Assembly (NCBI GenBank): GCA_025330725.1
Contig: JAIWND010000008.1
Location: 806,001 to 870,000 of the forward strand
Reading direction: 5' to 3'
Source of the DNA: Chlamydoabsidia padenii
Lineage: Eukaryota > Mucoromycota > Mucoromycetes > Mucorales > Cunninghamellaceae
DNA length: 64,000 nucleotides
Both the position numbers and the translations under genes were made by a program. The notes beneath the pieces are model-generated. The model saw only the letters and a list, made by a program, of their open reading frames with translations. It was not told the origin of the DNA and searched no databases. Below, piece after piece: positions 11,666 to 22,903 of the stretch. Position 1 is the stretch's first letter; each line of letters starts with the position of its first letter.

Positions 11666-12456
11666 ATGGGCATATTCTCTGATTTATTTGGTAACAATAG
11701 CAACAATCAAGGTCCATCTCCTCGTTATCCATCACCATCTAGACCACAACAATATGCTTCACCACCTACACCACATAAAGATCCCAAATACACTTCTCCA
11801 CCACCACCATCAAGAAAGCAACAACGACCATTGTATATTTCTGTCCGTTGGGGTCAATATGATCCTATTGATCTTCCTCTTGCCTCACTAGAACAATACC
11901 GTCGATATACTGTCCATGATATCAAGTTACAATGTAAATCACTCTTCCATATCCCACTCTCCACCATGGTCCTCAAGTATAATGGTGGATTCCTCAAAGA
12001 TGACCAAGCTACACTAGAAAGTCTGGGTATTCTTCCTTGGTCAGAATTGGTAGTCTTAGGAGACCAAGTCTTGGTAAAGTGTATGGTGAGGGGGACAAGG
12101 TGGGTCTTGTACTAACTTTTGTTTTTTTCTTCTTTTAGAACGAACAAGTCCAACAGATTGCTTCTGGGAATGAAGAAGAAGTCGGTCAAATCACACGCAT
12201 TCGCCATATCATGAAGGAACCAGTGTCAGTGTCTTCTCGTGTGACTCAATTGGAACAGGGACCGATTGAAAAGGATGAAATAGCTTATCTGTCTGAAGTC
12301 GTCATGCGGGCCTTACTTGCTTTGGATGGAATCGAATGTGCCTCCAGTTTTACCACCGCTCGGCAAGAACGTCGACAGGCAGTAGGGTTTTGTCAATCTC
12401 TCTTGGATCGTGTGGATGCTTTGAAATCGACTTGTCAACAACAACAGAAATTATAG
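11666..12456 (+). CDS. BAG-domain cochaperone (Hsp70 nucleotide exchange factor) with ubiquitin-like domain
   Basis: Exon 1 runs from 11666 to 12073 (or to 12085 if a second in-frame GT is used) and exon 2 is 12139-12456, giving 241 or 245 residues. An N-terminal MGIFSDLFG is followed by a Pro/Ser/Tyr-rich linker. Residues about 55-136 form a ubiquitin-like fold: RPLYISVRWG, then YTVHDIKLQCKSLF, then MVLKYNGGFLKDD and LESLGILPWSELVVLG. Exon 2 is an all-helical segment ending in FCQSLLDRVDALKSTC, the pattern of a BAG domain third helix. BAG1-type proteins bind the Hsp70 ATPase domain and speed nucleotide exchange. The initiator Met is followed by Gly, so N-myristoylation is conceivable but unproven. 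The splice donor choice is open. Confidence 0.8.
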
Positions 12457-13502
12457 ACATTAGTAGATTAAATTATAGCCTACCATTTTGTTGTAATAGA
12501 ATCAAATTATATAAATAAAGAAATGTGTGTGTGGGGAGGTTTATTGTGTGTGGGGTATGTCTTGAAATGGAAAGAGCGATATCATTTGCTTCACAATGAG
12601 GTAAACTCATCAAGTAGGTTGAAATGCTAGATGCATGAAAGCGGGATTTGAAAAATGGAAAACTGTTGGTATTGAAGGTGCTCTGATGTTATGCATGAAA
12701 AAGTAGGTAATCTATGTTTTGCTCAAGATGTAAATGATTATAGGTGGGAGGTACTATTTTATTTTATTTTATTTTATTTCATTTTATACAGGGCTCATTG
12801 GTCGAATAACAGTAAAGCAGCTCATGTCAAGTTTTTCTAACTCAAGACGCCCATAGGCACATCATCCTTCCTTCTCTTTTCTCTCTTGTTAACATTTACA
12901 TATACCAAAGCATGACAATAAAACCAATCCAATGCTACATCAAATTACATATAGCATTTAGTTTATACATAGTAGTAATATATTCCCATGTTTTTAATAC
13001 TGTAAATAATAAAAATGTCACATTATAATCTTCTTCCATATCAGTTTTTGTTTATAAGACAAAATATAGCTAAAGGGTATTACAAAGAAGGAGGCTTTTT
13101 AAAGAAGACCAATCGGAGGACACAGATTGCCTGATATAGAATCTTTTGTGATTTTGCTCTAACTTGCAATAAATGAAAAAATGCAAATCACTGGAGATAC
13201 CCTTGTTTCACGTGTCTTTGATAACCAAGATGTAGGAGAGTAACAGAATAAATAAACGCACAAATAAAGGGGAGTGACCCCACTTATGATGAAGAAAAGC
13301 CCATATGGTTGTTTGATTTTTGATAAAAGGACATCTTTTGATTGGTGTAGGTTTGACAAATGTATTCAAATTCCGATGATCGGCTGTGATATATATTTTT
13401 TGTTTCTCAATTTTTTCCACAAAGACCCCTTCTTCCCTCTCTCTCTCTCTCTCTCTCTCTCTGTCCTTTTTTTTTTTTTTAAATACTTTTGCCACATTCA
13501 CC
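12457..13502. other. Intergenic spacer (1.0 kb)
   Basis: No gene is supported. The spacer holds a dispersed element CGGGATTTGAA at 12642-12652, a TTTTA pentamer repeat at about 12755-12786, and a (CT)n tract at about 13437-13463 in the leader of the next gene. Confidence 0.6.
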
Positions 13503-14096
13503 ATGAACATTCCTGCCACTCCTGCTGTTTGCTCAAAAAGTCCTGAAGCCTTATTATGTATGTAGTGATAAAGTTTTACAAGTCTTTGGTGGTGTTAAAT
13601 TAATCCTTTTTTCCTTTTAGCTTTTACCACCAGCACAGCAACATCGCTTATACCCTGCACAAAGAAACGGTCCATACATACCAAAATGACAGCAGCCCGA
13701 CTACCGCCCTTGAACGAATTTATCGCCACCGTCTTTGAAAGGTCTCAACTACCACCTTGTGTTTGCCTAGTGTCACTCATCTACTTGCAACGACTCAAAT
13801 CAAGTCTCCCTCGTCATGCTCGTGGGGATATCGACACTCCATATCGACTCTTCCTGGCAGCCATCCTTACAGCAAGCAAATTTGTGTCGGAAATGGGAAC
13901 ATGCCTGACCAGTCAAGCCATTACTGAAATGACTGATCACGTCTATACCTACAAGGATGTCAACCTTATGGAACGAAGCTTTCTTGGCCTGATCAAATAT
14001 GATTTGTTTGTGGATGTACAAGGGATCAAGGATTATTTAGCCATGCATGGAAAACTATTGGAAATGTATCTTATTGAAGATGTTTTGGATGCTTGA
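13503..14096 (+). CDS. Pho85-type cyclin (PCL/PHO80 family, cyclin N-terminal box)
   Basis: Exons 13503-13557 and 13621-14096 give 176 residues. After a 45-residue variable N-terminus, the cyclin box reads PLNEFIATVFERSQLP, then CLVSLIYLQRLKSSLP, then TPYRLFLAAILTASKFV. These are the conserved positions of PCL/PHO80 cyclins, including the Lys of the KF signature and the later YTYKDVNLMERSFLGLI helix. Such cyclins bind and activate Pho85/CDK5-type kinases in nutrient and cell-cycle control. The start at 13503 is chosen because the upstream exon is in frame across a phase-1 intron. A start at 13686 (MTAARLPP), inside exon 2, is an alternative and would still include the whole cyclin box. The protein stops soon after the box, as is usual for short PCLs. 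Confidence 0.85.
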
Positions 14097-14645
14097 ACAT
14101 CCGACTTTCCTCCTTCTTCTTCACCCCTTTTATGTAGATGTATTTGTATTGTAGTCTCTTGTGTTTTAGTGTATATAGTCTACCCCACTTTCCCCACTTG
14201 TATTTGTATCACTGTTATTATTTATTATTACTACTTTGTAGGTGTACATATCTCTGTGTAAATAAAATAAACTGCATGTTGTTGAAAACGTCCAATCAAA
14301 TGACCGTGGAAAAAATTTTACTTTTGTATTGTTGTGCCGAAGTCCTCCGTATCACCTGACTTGTTATGTCTGGCTGTGTGTGAAAACAAATGGATGTTTT
14401 TGTTATTGGAATATGGATTAAAGAAGTTCTTGTCAACACTATTGAATGGTCCAATCATAAATGATGGAAGGTAGTTTCGGGTCAACTCCCCATTGTCAAG
14501 CGGAGGTTGATTTTTATTTTATTTTGCGTATGTGTTCAAATGCCGCTCGTCGCTGTTGTACCTAGTTTTTTTTTTTTTTTTTTTTTTTCCTGGGGCGGAT
14601 CTATTCTCTTTCCCTTCCCTCCCATCTTTTTAATACTTGAATCTA
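14097..14645. other. Intergenic spacer
   Basis: The 3' region carries an AATAAAATAAA signal near 14260, a TTCAAATGCCG variant of the dispersed element near 14537, and a T-run at about 14566-14588. No gene is seen. Confidence 0.6.
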
Positions 14646-16678
14646 ATGGCGCGGTTATTCTTATCTGTACCTGAAGCAGCTGCTTCTTCAGATACTATTC
14701 AGTTTAAACTTGTTTTGACTGGTCCGGTAAGAACACTCACTACTTGAAAAAAAAAAAAAGACAATCTTCTCACTGGCACTAAAACATATATATTCTATTC
14801 TTTTCATAGGGTTTACAAGACTTCATCACTCAACACAATGTCATACAAACCACTGTATTTCGGTCCTTTCAACAAATTGCTTGGTTACATGAACAACTTT
14901 GTAAAACTGTCAAGGTGGTGGTGCCAACTCTCCCTGAATCACCTGCCCTTTCTTTAATGGACGATCAAGATTATGTAGAACGAAAACGGTTACAAATTGG
15001 TCGATACTTTGATAAAGTAATCCATCGAAAAGTGTTTTATGCTCATGAACAATTCATTTACTTTTTATCAAACGACATGGTAAGAACTTTTTTATTTAAA
15101 TAGTATCAAGTGGACTCTCTTAACTCAACCCTTCTTTCTAGTCACCCACTCAAGTTGGTTTAACAAGTAAAGGTGTGCTTTCCTTTTTACGCTTCAATCG
15201 AACACTCAAACAAGGTCGAGGTGGATTCCACTCATATAAAGCAACAGAACCCGTTGAAGGGGTAAGTAATAAAATGACTCCATTTCTCTATTTTGACCAT
15301 AACTTTTTGGCTTTTAAATCTTATAGGATGAAAATGATACGTTCCATCGACATCAAATCTATATTCTCATGTTGGAATCTTACTTTGGTTCGATTGCCGA
15401 AGCGCTATCTCAAATGATCTTGTTACGCGAAGGTAAATTAATAAGGATCATGGAGGATTAATACACACACTCATTTCTTTTTATGATAGGACTAGCTGAT
15501 ACACTGACTCATCTAGGTGATATGGTGATTGAAACAACACAAAGTAAATATCGATTGGGAGACGGAATCACTCAAAAGGACCAACAACGGGCATTGGATC
15601 GGAAAATGCAACTATTTGGGCTACTAATGGATGAACTTGGTTTTCTTGTGACTCGGCAGGTAAATCAGAACTATAAATTATTAATCTCAAGTAGGCTTAT
15701 TTATTTTTTTGGATTGATAATGTAGGGAAAAGAAGAAAATATGCAATATGGTGATGTCTTGCTGGAATACAAGAACTCTATGGATGGCCTAAAAGTAAGT
15801 CTCTCTAGGAATGGAATATGCTCATCATGAATTCATCTTGTTATCTCTGTTGTAGACCGTATTCAATGCTCGAACACAAAAGTTGATGGAATATGTGACC
15901 AGCGCTAAACAACGAAACAGAAAAAGAGATCGGGCGGATAAATTGAAACTACGGATGGGACTCAACGCTTCTGAAGTACGCTTAGCAATGACCGAAGAAC
16001 AGGAGGTAAGTAGATCAGGTTACTGATTCAAAGACATGTGATTTTATTCCTAACCTTTTTAATGACACATAGGCTACTGATGAACTTGGTGAAACTAAAC
16101 GCCAATTCGATGAATGTCAAGATACCGTCAAGAATGAAATCCGATTATTTGAAACCCAGAAACGCCGGGACCTCACCCACAGCATGAGAAACTATGCGAA
16201 TCTCAGTCTCCATTATGAACGTGCAAAACTCAAGGCCCTGGAGAAAACCCTGTCGGAAATACAACTCTTGAAACCAACACCTATTGCATACCATCATCCT
16301 TTAAATCTTCTGGACGACGAAGATACCCAATCCTCTTCCTCAGGCAACTCTTCTCATCGTGAACGAAACACAACGACCAGCGGTGGCAGCAATAATAGCA
16401 GTAAAAGACGGCACAAGAACCACCATCGGCCTCAGAAAACTCTACAATCATCAGCCTCTTTACCTACTTGGACAAGGAAACGTATTGACGACGGTGGCAA
16501 CGATGATGATGGGAATACGTCGGATAAGAATGGTATCGATGATAACAATACTGGCGACGATACGTTTATCACTAGGCGTGTATCCCCCTTTACAAGATAT
16601 GAAGATGGCACTTCTAGTCATGCGTTATCGGCTTCTTATGATGATAGGCTACGAAACTCAACAACAACATCATGGTGA
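14646..16678 (+). CDS. Sorting nexin with PX domain and BAR-like helical region
   Basis: Eight exons (14646-14726, 14810-15079, 15142-15261, 15327-15432, 15490-15659, 15726-15794, 15856-16005, 16073-16678) give 523 residues in unbroken phase. Residues about 15-135 read as a PX domain, with TVFRSFQQIAWLHEQL, a Pro-rich loop VVPTLPESPAL, and ERKRLQIGRYFDKVI before YAHEQFIYFL. PX domains bind phosphoinositides on endosomes. Residues about 160-420 are long charged helices of BAR type (KTVFNARTQKLMEYV, RRDLTHSMRNYANLSLHYE). The tail is Asp/Asn/Ser-rich and disordered. The layout fits retromer-type sorting nexins such as Vps17 or SNX5/6, but I cannot choose between subfamilies. It is a peripheral endosomal protein with no membrane segment. 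Confidence 0.82.
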
Positions 16679-17052
16679 ATAGCACTAATATACACTACCT
16701 TAGGAATTAGTTACCCCAACCTTTATTTACTTCAATTAATAAAATCTGTTATAATGTTTGTACATTTGTGTAATAAAAGTGTTATTATTGGTACTAGTCT
16801 ATCAAGTATATGACAGGTGTTATTTGCCCTACATGTATGCTTTATTTCCAAATCCCAAAAAGACAAAACCTCCCCCCCCCACAGCATCACTGTGCCCGAT
16901 AAAAAGTCCAGATCCCATACATACATACGCCGTGACCCCCCAAACCGTTCCATCACCATTATACATCAAGTATTGTTTTTAAAAATAAAGACAGTTTAGA
17001 TAAGTGGTTTATTATAACAATAGTATTCGATGGAGTGCAAGTGTGTATAAAT
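16679..17052. other. Convergent 3' spacer
   Basis: Untranslated ends of the sorting nexin gene and the minus-strand small membrane protein gene. AATAAA signals occur on both strands. No other gene is seen. Confidence 0.55.
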
Positions 17053-17693
17053 CTATTGTTGTTGATCCTTGAATTGCTTGGCCCACTAGAGAAGATGTGG
17101 ATAGTTAGTTATAAATTAAAAAAAAAAAAAAAAAAAAAAAAGTCCTGTTCGATGTTACAGTTGAGTATCGTTCTTACCATCATGGAAGGGATCCATCGAG
17201 TAGGTTGTTGGTAACGGCGCTAGATGAAAAAAAAAGTGAGTAAGTGAGGAAGGTGACTATTGTCTTTTGATGCTTACTTCTTTGTTGGCGGACACTTTCC
17301 AGATAGCAGCCAAGGTCACGGACATACCAAGAGCGGCAACAATGGTGTTGGATTTCCAAGCTTTAGGTTGAGACCACCATCCACCAGCGGGAGACCTATT
17401 AGTATAATAACGATAATAGGAATCGAATTCCCAAGTAAGTGAATGGTGCCAAATGCATAATTGTTGAGGTTTGGAAGGTAGTATCGTAAATCATAATCCC
17501 TTCTTTATATGTATGTATATTATTACCAGACTTTGGGATAAGGGAATCGAGTGACGGCACCCTATTGATTACAGTAATATATATATATATATATATATAA
17601 GGAATAGCATAAGGATGAACGGTGAGTAATCATGTTTAACAGTACATATCAACGTTTAGGATTCGAAGCAAGTGTGTTGTGTGCCATTACCAT
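17053..17693 (-). CDS. 76-residue single-pass membrane protein encoded by five exons, with an intron after the start codon
   Basis: Minus-strand exons are 17693-17691 (the ATG alone), 17561-17527, 17395-17278, 17219-17178 and 17085-17053. All junctions are GT-AG and in phase, although none of the pieces would be noticed alone. The protein starts MGAVTRFPYPKVWSPAGGWW, then has basic residues and one membrane helix (NTIVAALGMSVTLAAIW), then RRYQQPTRWIPSMMWAKQF. The aromatic N-terminus plus one helix is reminiscent of small accessory subunits of mitochondrial inner-membrane complexes, but I do not recognise it with certainty and name no complex. Introns contain a 22-A tract and a (TA)n tract. 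An in-frame open exon chain of this sort is unlikely by chance. Confidence 0.72.
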
Positions 17694-17755
17694 GTTGAAG
17701 AATGTATAATAGTGTAAGTTGGGAAGAAAAAAGGGAAAACATTCAATCTTGTTTT

Positions 17756-18019
17756 TTATTTTTCAGCGTCACTTTTGTCGGAGTCAGATTTCGAAGCAGG
17801 GCTGTCAATGTCAATAGTAATGAAAAATTGCTTTTTTTCTGAATCATAGACCTTCTTATGTATGATGGTAGATTTGATAAAAGCATCTCTCATACATTGG
17901 ATTTTAATCAGATACAAACACATGTCGAATGGTACCAAGAGTATACCACCAAGGCTTGTTGAATACTTCAAGAGATACCAAAAAGAAAAATGTAGGCGCA
18001 TATTCAAATCCCGATCCAA
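17756..18019 (-). CDS. Possible small protein of 82-87 residues, unrecognised
   Basis: An open frame on the minus strand could start at 18019 or, more naturally, at the ATG at 18004. It has a hydrophobic N-terminal third (YSTSLGGILLVPFDMCLYLI) and an acidic Ser/Asp/Lys tail. It overlaps the dispersed element at 18003-18013, which would be its own leader as well as part of the SPT3 upstream region. No family is recognised. It could be a chance frame in spacer DNA. Confidence 0.25.
   Translation of the reverse strand: MDRDLNMRLHFSFWYLLKYSTSLGGILLVPFDMCLYLIKIQCMRDAFIKSTIIHKKVYDSEKKQFFITIDIDSPASKSDSDKSDAEK
18003..18013 (-). promoter_or_regulatory. Dispersed element TTCAAATCCCG upstream of SPT3
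   Basis: An exact reverse-orientation copy lies 104 bp before the SPT3 start codon. Confidence 0.5.
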
Positions 18020-18116
18020 AGGTATTTTTTTTATTTCTTGTACTTTTTTTTTAATTATTTCTTTCCCTCTCTTCCACTACTATACCAAACCGACTTACAA
18101 CCTTTATATAAATACC

Positions 18117-19325
18117 ATGTCTGTCGAAGTAAAAAGGGTAAATTGAAGATGACAATGAACGAACCATGAAAAAAGACTTTACTAGAAACTCACTTTTTTA
18201 TCTGGATTGCCGTGTTAGTCCAAGTATAGATTCCAAAGCGAAATACAGCAAATGATGTTTGTCTTTGGTGAAGTATCCGATCCATTGCCAGAAACAACAA
18301 CTCTAGTAGAAGACATTATACGATCCCAAGTGATTGAAATAGTAAGTAGTGGAAAACAAAGAAGGTCTTTAATTAACAATCTACTCTTAGGTTATTCAAG
18401 CGTCGGCACAGGCGTCCAGGCGGAACTCAAGATACTTGAATGCTGAAGACCTTATCTTTTTAATGCGTCATGATCGTGCCAAAGTGAATAGGTTACGCTC
18501 CTTTCTTAGTTGGAAAGACGTTCGTAAAAACACCAAGGACGGCTCGGGGGATCCAGTAGAAGATATGATGGAAGACACGAATGCTGGAAAAGACGGTAAA
18601 TACTCAAAAGAAAAAGAAAAACAGGATACTAACTCATCTTTCAAGGTAAACTGTATCGTAGTATCATTAAATTATCATGGGAATTAGTCAATCAATTCTC
18701 AGATGTGATTGTCAAACCCAACAACCCTGAAGATGAATCGGACGATGAAGACGAACTGGAAGCATACAACGACTCGATTCAACGACTACGACATGCCGAC
18801 GAAGTAACCAAAGCCATGACACGGGAAGAATACGTCCATTACTCTGAATGCCGCCAAGCCTCCTTCACTTATCGAAAAGGCAAACGATTCCGCGAATGGG
18901 CCAATGTCAGTGCTTTTGTGGAAGTGAAACCAAATGATGATATCGTCGACAGTCTGGGATTCTTAACGTATGAAATGGTATCCAAACTCACCGCAATGGC
19001 GTTACAAATCAAACGGGATCTAATGGAGGCCGATGGGAAAAAGGAAGAAGAAGGATTGACAGGGACAAAACGGAAAAGAGGGGACGAAGGGGACGAAAAG
19101 CTGGATGCAACAACAATACCTGTCGAACCAGAGTCATCATCACAAAAGGATAAGGAAGCAAAAGAGGAAGACGAAGGATCGGGTCTATTCTCTTTACCAA
19201 GTACCGAACAAACACCACTACGACCGGAACATATTCATGAAGCATTCAGGCGGCTGCAACAATCTCCTCAACCTATCAAGAACTTTAGGGGCGGTTTGGT
19301 GCGGACTCGGATCTCGCTTATATAA
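18117..19325 (+). CDS. SPT3: SPT3, histone-fold subunit of the SAGA coactivator complex
   Basis: Four exons (18117-18137, 18219-18341, 18391-18595, 18703-19325) give 323 residues, close to the usual SPT3 length. The first histone fold is clear: KYRFQSEIQQMMFVFGE, DPLPETTTLVEDIIRSQVIE, then NAEDLIFLMRHDRAKVNRL. The second fold is in exon 4: REEYVHYSECRQASFTYRKG with FREWANVSAFVE and DDIVDSLGFLTYEMV. SPT3 pairs its own two histone folds and helps SAGA deliver TBP to promoters in the nucleus. The exon 3 donor at 18596 is required by phase; a later GT would create a stop after splicing. An acidic linker and a Glu/Lys-rich insertion near the C-terminus are lineage-specific. Confidence 0.93.
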
Positions 19326-20442
19326 TGGTGGTGGCTTACTTGTAGTTTATTATTCCCAATAGTTTGTAATCAATTTATATAATAACAATAAAAACCATAT
19401 CAATTGTGCACCATACCCTTTTTGAGGCATGTCTTACTTTAAAATGATAACTTATCAATGCCGAATGTTGTGGCGGCGTTGATAATCTATCCTCTCCACC
19501 TTTTTTATCAAGGAGAAGTGGGGTCGGTGGCGGGGTTTCAATCTTTCAATTTATTTATGTTTTGCATGAATGTCAAACACAAATGAAATAATCCCAAATC
19601 ACTCCCTTTACAAAAATGAATCTGCATTGTATTTTATGCTCAAATTGAAATGTGCAAAAGGCATTTCCACTTTATGTCAAAATAAAAAAGTATACAATGA
19701 AGATCACTAAAAAGACAAGCTATGGTAAAGGGGAGGCGAATGTGTACACGTTGTGGTTTCAAAAGGAGGGTGTAGAGGAGAAAAAAGATCAGCAGGACGG
19801 GGCAAATGAAAAAAAAAAAAAATAGGAGTCGGAAAAGGGGTGGGTTACTGAAAGAGAGTATATTTGATTTAGGTCATACTCACACGTGTTTTGATCATAT
19901 CCTCCATCATTGATCATAAAAAAGACTTTCTTTCCAATAACTCTTGACTATTCAAAACCACAACATCAGCCGGCTCTCTTTTTTTTAAAAAAAAAAAAAA
20001 TTATACCCAAGTATATTACATGGTTAACATCATGTATTCAATTTCACAACAATATCAATTACAGTATGTACAAGATATATGTATAAATGCGTGGGTATGT
20101 CTTTTGCATAAAGTATTTTCGTGATATGAATGCGGCATTTCATTGTCTTCTTTCAATCCCGACAATGACCGCCCTCGGGCTGAAAGGGTATCTTTTTGTT
20201 ATTTTTGGATCCATCCTAATCCCATTGTTCAACCACTCCCTTCCATTGTGAATCATAGTCTATTTTAATAAACTCCCTTTGTTTCTATCTCTCCTGTCCC
20301 TTCTTTTCTTGAATAAAGGACCTTATCTCTTTTTTTTCCTCTTTCTCTTTTTCTCTCTTTCTCTCCCCTTTTCAGCACATACTTTTCTATCTTTCTTTTT
20401 TTTTTTCCCATTTCCACTGTCGGTCTTTTAATCATCGAAATC
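19326..20442. other. Intergenic spacer (1.1 kb)
   Basis: No gene is supported. The spacer holds an exact TGCATGAAT (reverse ATTCATGCA) at 19563-19571, a TTTCAATCCCG variant at 20151-20161, and a long pyrimidine-rich leader (about 20280-20410) before the G-alpha start. Confidence 0.6.
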
Positions 20443-21478
20443 ATGGGCATTTGTACATCATCCGAAGAGCGTGCCGGCAGGAATAAAAGTCAATCCATTG
20501 ATCGTATGATTGAAAAAGATGGATTGAAACTGAAAAGTGAATGCAAAATCTTACTACTAGGTAATGTGAACATCAATCTTTTTTATTTTGACAACCATTG
20601 AGCCGATGGGGGGGAAGGGGAAAAAAGGAGACCTTCGTCGGGGTTTAGATTTACTTACCCCTGAATTCCCTTGATGTAGGTAGTGGAGAGTCTGGTAAAT
20701 CAACGACAGTGAAACAAATGAAAATTCTTCATCAAGGTGGATATACAAAACAAGAACTATTTGCATGGAGACCCATTGTATATAAAAACTTGATGGAATC
20801 AGCCCTCGCCCTTGTCCAAGCCATCCAAAAGTTTGAATACCAGTATGAAGATGAAAAAAACCAGGTGAGTAAAAGAATATCATGATGCCTAATAGATTCT
20901 CATTCTCCCCCCCCTCTTTTTTTTTTTTTACGTATAGTATTATGCGGAGTATATCATAAACTATCAATTGAGTGAACATACTCACCCAGCTTTAGATGCA
21001 ACCATCATTGACGGGATCTTGAGCATATGGAAAGACAGTATCACCCTTGAATTGCTAAATAAAGAAGGGGGTGAATTCTATCTCATGGACTCGGCATCTT
21101 ACTTTTTTGATCATGCCAAGCGTATTGGTCATCCTGATTATGTTCCCAATGTTCAAGATGTATTACGAGCTCGATCTAAAACCACAGGAATCATTGAATC
21201 TCATTTTAATCTTGGCCAACTTCATATCCAGTAAGTATTCATGGAATAGTAAGAAGAAAAAGAAACTCAATTCCTAACACTCTCACTCTTTAGTATGTTT
21301 GATGTGGGTGGACAAAGATCTGAACGAAAAAAGTGGATTCATTGCTTTGAAGCTGTTACATCTATTATTTTTTGTGTTTCCCTAAGTGAGTACGATCAAG
21401 TGCTACTGGAAGAATCTCGTCAGGTACATTCAAATAACTGCATAATAGAAATGTTTCAAATCCCGATTTTTAAACGCC

Positions 21479-21510
<32 letters not shown>

Positions 21511-21974
21511 TTAGAACCGAATGATGGAAAGTTTGGTACTGTTTGAATCAGTGATCAACAGTCGATGGTTTTTAAGAACATCCATCATTTTATTCCTGAA
21601 CAAGATTGATATTTTCAAAGTCAAACTACCAAAGATACCATTAGAAAGATACTTTCCTGATTATGGTGGAGGTAGTGATATTACAAAGGCAGCAAAATAT
21701 ATCCTATGGCGCTTTAGTCAAACGAACCGGGCCAAACTTCGTATTTACCCACAGTAAGTCATCATCAAAGTTGTACATGAACTATCTAATCAAGTTGTTT
21801 TATATTTATTTAAAAGTCTTACCGAAGCGACGGATACTGCCAATGTAAGTAAAGTGGGGAAAAATTGACAGATCGGATATTCAATTGTTTTGTTTCATTT
21901 AGATCAAGGTTGTGTTTGCCGCCATTAAACGCACCATTCTCAATAATGATTTAGAAGACTCTGGGCTACTGTAA
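20443..21974 (+). CDS. Heterotrimeric G-protein alpha subunit
   Basis: Seven exons (20443-20560, 20680-20864, 20938-21230, 21294-21423, 21515-21753, 21817-21844, 21903-21974) give 354 residues, the standard G-alpha length. MGICTSSE offers Gly2 for myristoylation and Cys4 for palmitoylation, so it acts at the plasma membrane. GTP-binding boxes are all present: GSGESGKS (G1), switch I with Arg in [21 protein letters not shown] (G3), FLNKIDIF (G4) and TEATDT (G5, with Glu where Cys or Gln is common). The C-terminal receptor tail ends DSGLL; a Ser replaces the Cys that pertussis toxin modifies in Gi-type tails. Intron 4 contains a copy of the dispersed element (21455-21465) and a 30-T run. APT1, an enzyme that depalmitoylates such proteins, lies 7 kb away, probably by coincidence. 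Confidence 0.96.
21455..21465 (-). promoter_or_regulatory. Dispersed element TTCAAATCCCG inside G-alpha intron 4
   Basis: An exact copy followed by TTTTTAAACGCCG and a 30-T run that ends at the acceptor. Its intronic position shows the element is not restricted to promoters. Confidence 0.45.
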
Positions 21975-22903
21975 AATAATGATGCATTGCCTTACCTTTA
22001 TATCATGAGACCACTTATGTTTGACACATAATTAGTCCTTCACCTATACTGTACACTTATTCAAGAACATACCTTATAAACATATTAACAATAAACGCTC
22101 AGGTGACTATACTGCTTTTGATGGGCACCGGATCCATTCATGCAGATCGCATTATTAAAAACCCAATTCAAATCCCGCCAGCATGCATCTAACATTCGTA
22201 AAGATCAAGTGTCTTCTCATCAACATAAGAATTGTTTACCATAAGCATTCATTGCAGATATTGAATGACAATTCTTATATCAGCCTTTTGGTCATATTTT
22301 GAAAAGACAGCATGCATGATATTTTTTTGGGGGGGTACAATGGACATCTTTATTAAATATTGAGAGCAAGTTAAGCTAATCTACTACTGTTACTACTAAT
22401 ATCAATACCGAGTCCAAGTGGTTGTGCTTGTGAATAGTATCCTGTCTACAGTTACCAACATATATCAGGCCCCTACACTCATGATGCCGATTACTACAAA
22501 TATATAAGTTAGCCCACTTCCATTATTGTTTCACCTACAATGCCATAGTCATATAATCCACCTTGTCCATTCCATATGTGAAGCTAAACAGAGTAAGAGA
22601 GGATCATCTTGCCATACTTATTCTTTTGTTGTGAGTATCGTCATGGATTCTATAACTAAACAAAGAAAAGATGGTCAGCCAAAGTTGTGTTTGTTAGGTT
22701 CCTTTACCTTGTACTCTTATGGTTCCTACCTTTTGTTGATATCACATTCATCAGAAAGAGAGACTAGCAACGATTTAAAAAATAAAAAATAAAAGGAAAA
22801 GAAGGAAAGTCGGAATTTCAATTTACTACAAAGAATAAAAAAATAAAATGGGGCAAAGTCTAATTTTCCAATCTCTCTTTTTCTTTTTGATATCTCCTCA
22901 CCA
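21975..22903. other. Intergenic spacer (0.9 kb)
   Basis: The 3' region of G-alpha carries AATAAA near 22090. It also holds TTCAAATCCCG at 22167-22177 with GCATGCAT just after it, and a weaker CGGAATTTCAA at 22810 upstream of the kinase. Frames around 22526-22792 have no coding support. Confidence 0.55.

Noticed and set aside
12073..12138. Second possible donor in the BAG gene (GTGAGG at 12086) making a longer exon 1
   Set aside because: Both donors keep the frame; the GTAAAG at 12074 was preferred as a better donor, but the choice cannot be settled from sequence alone.
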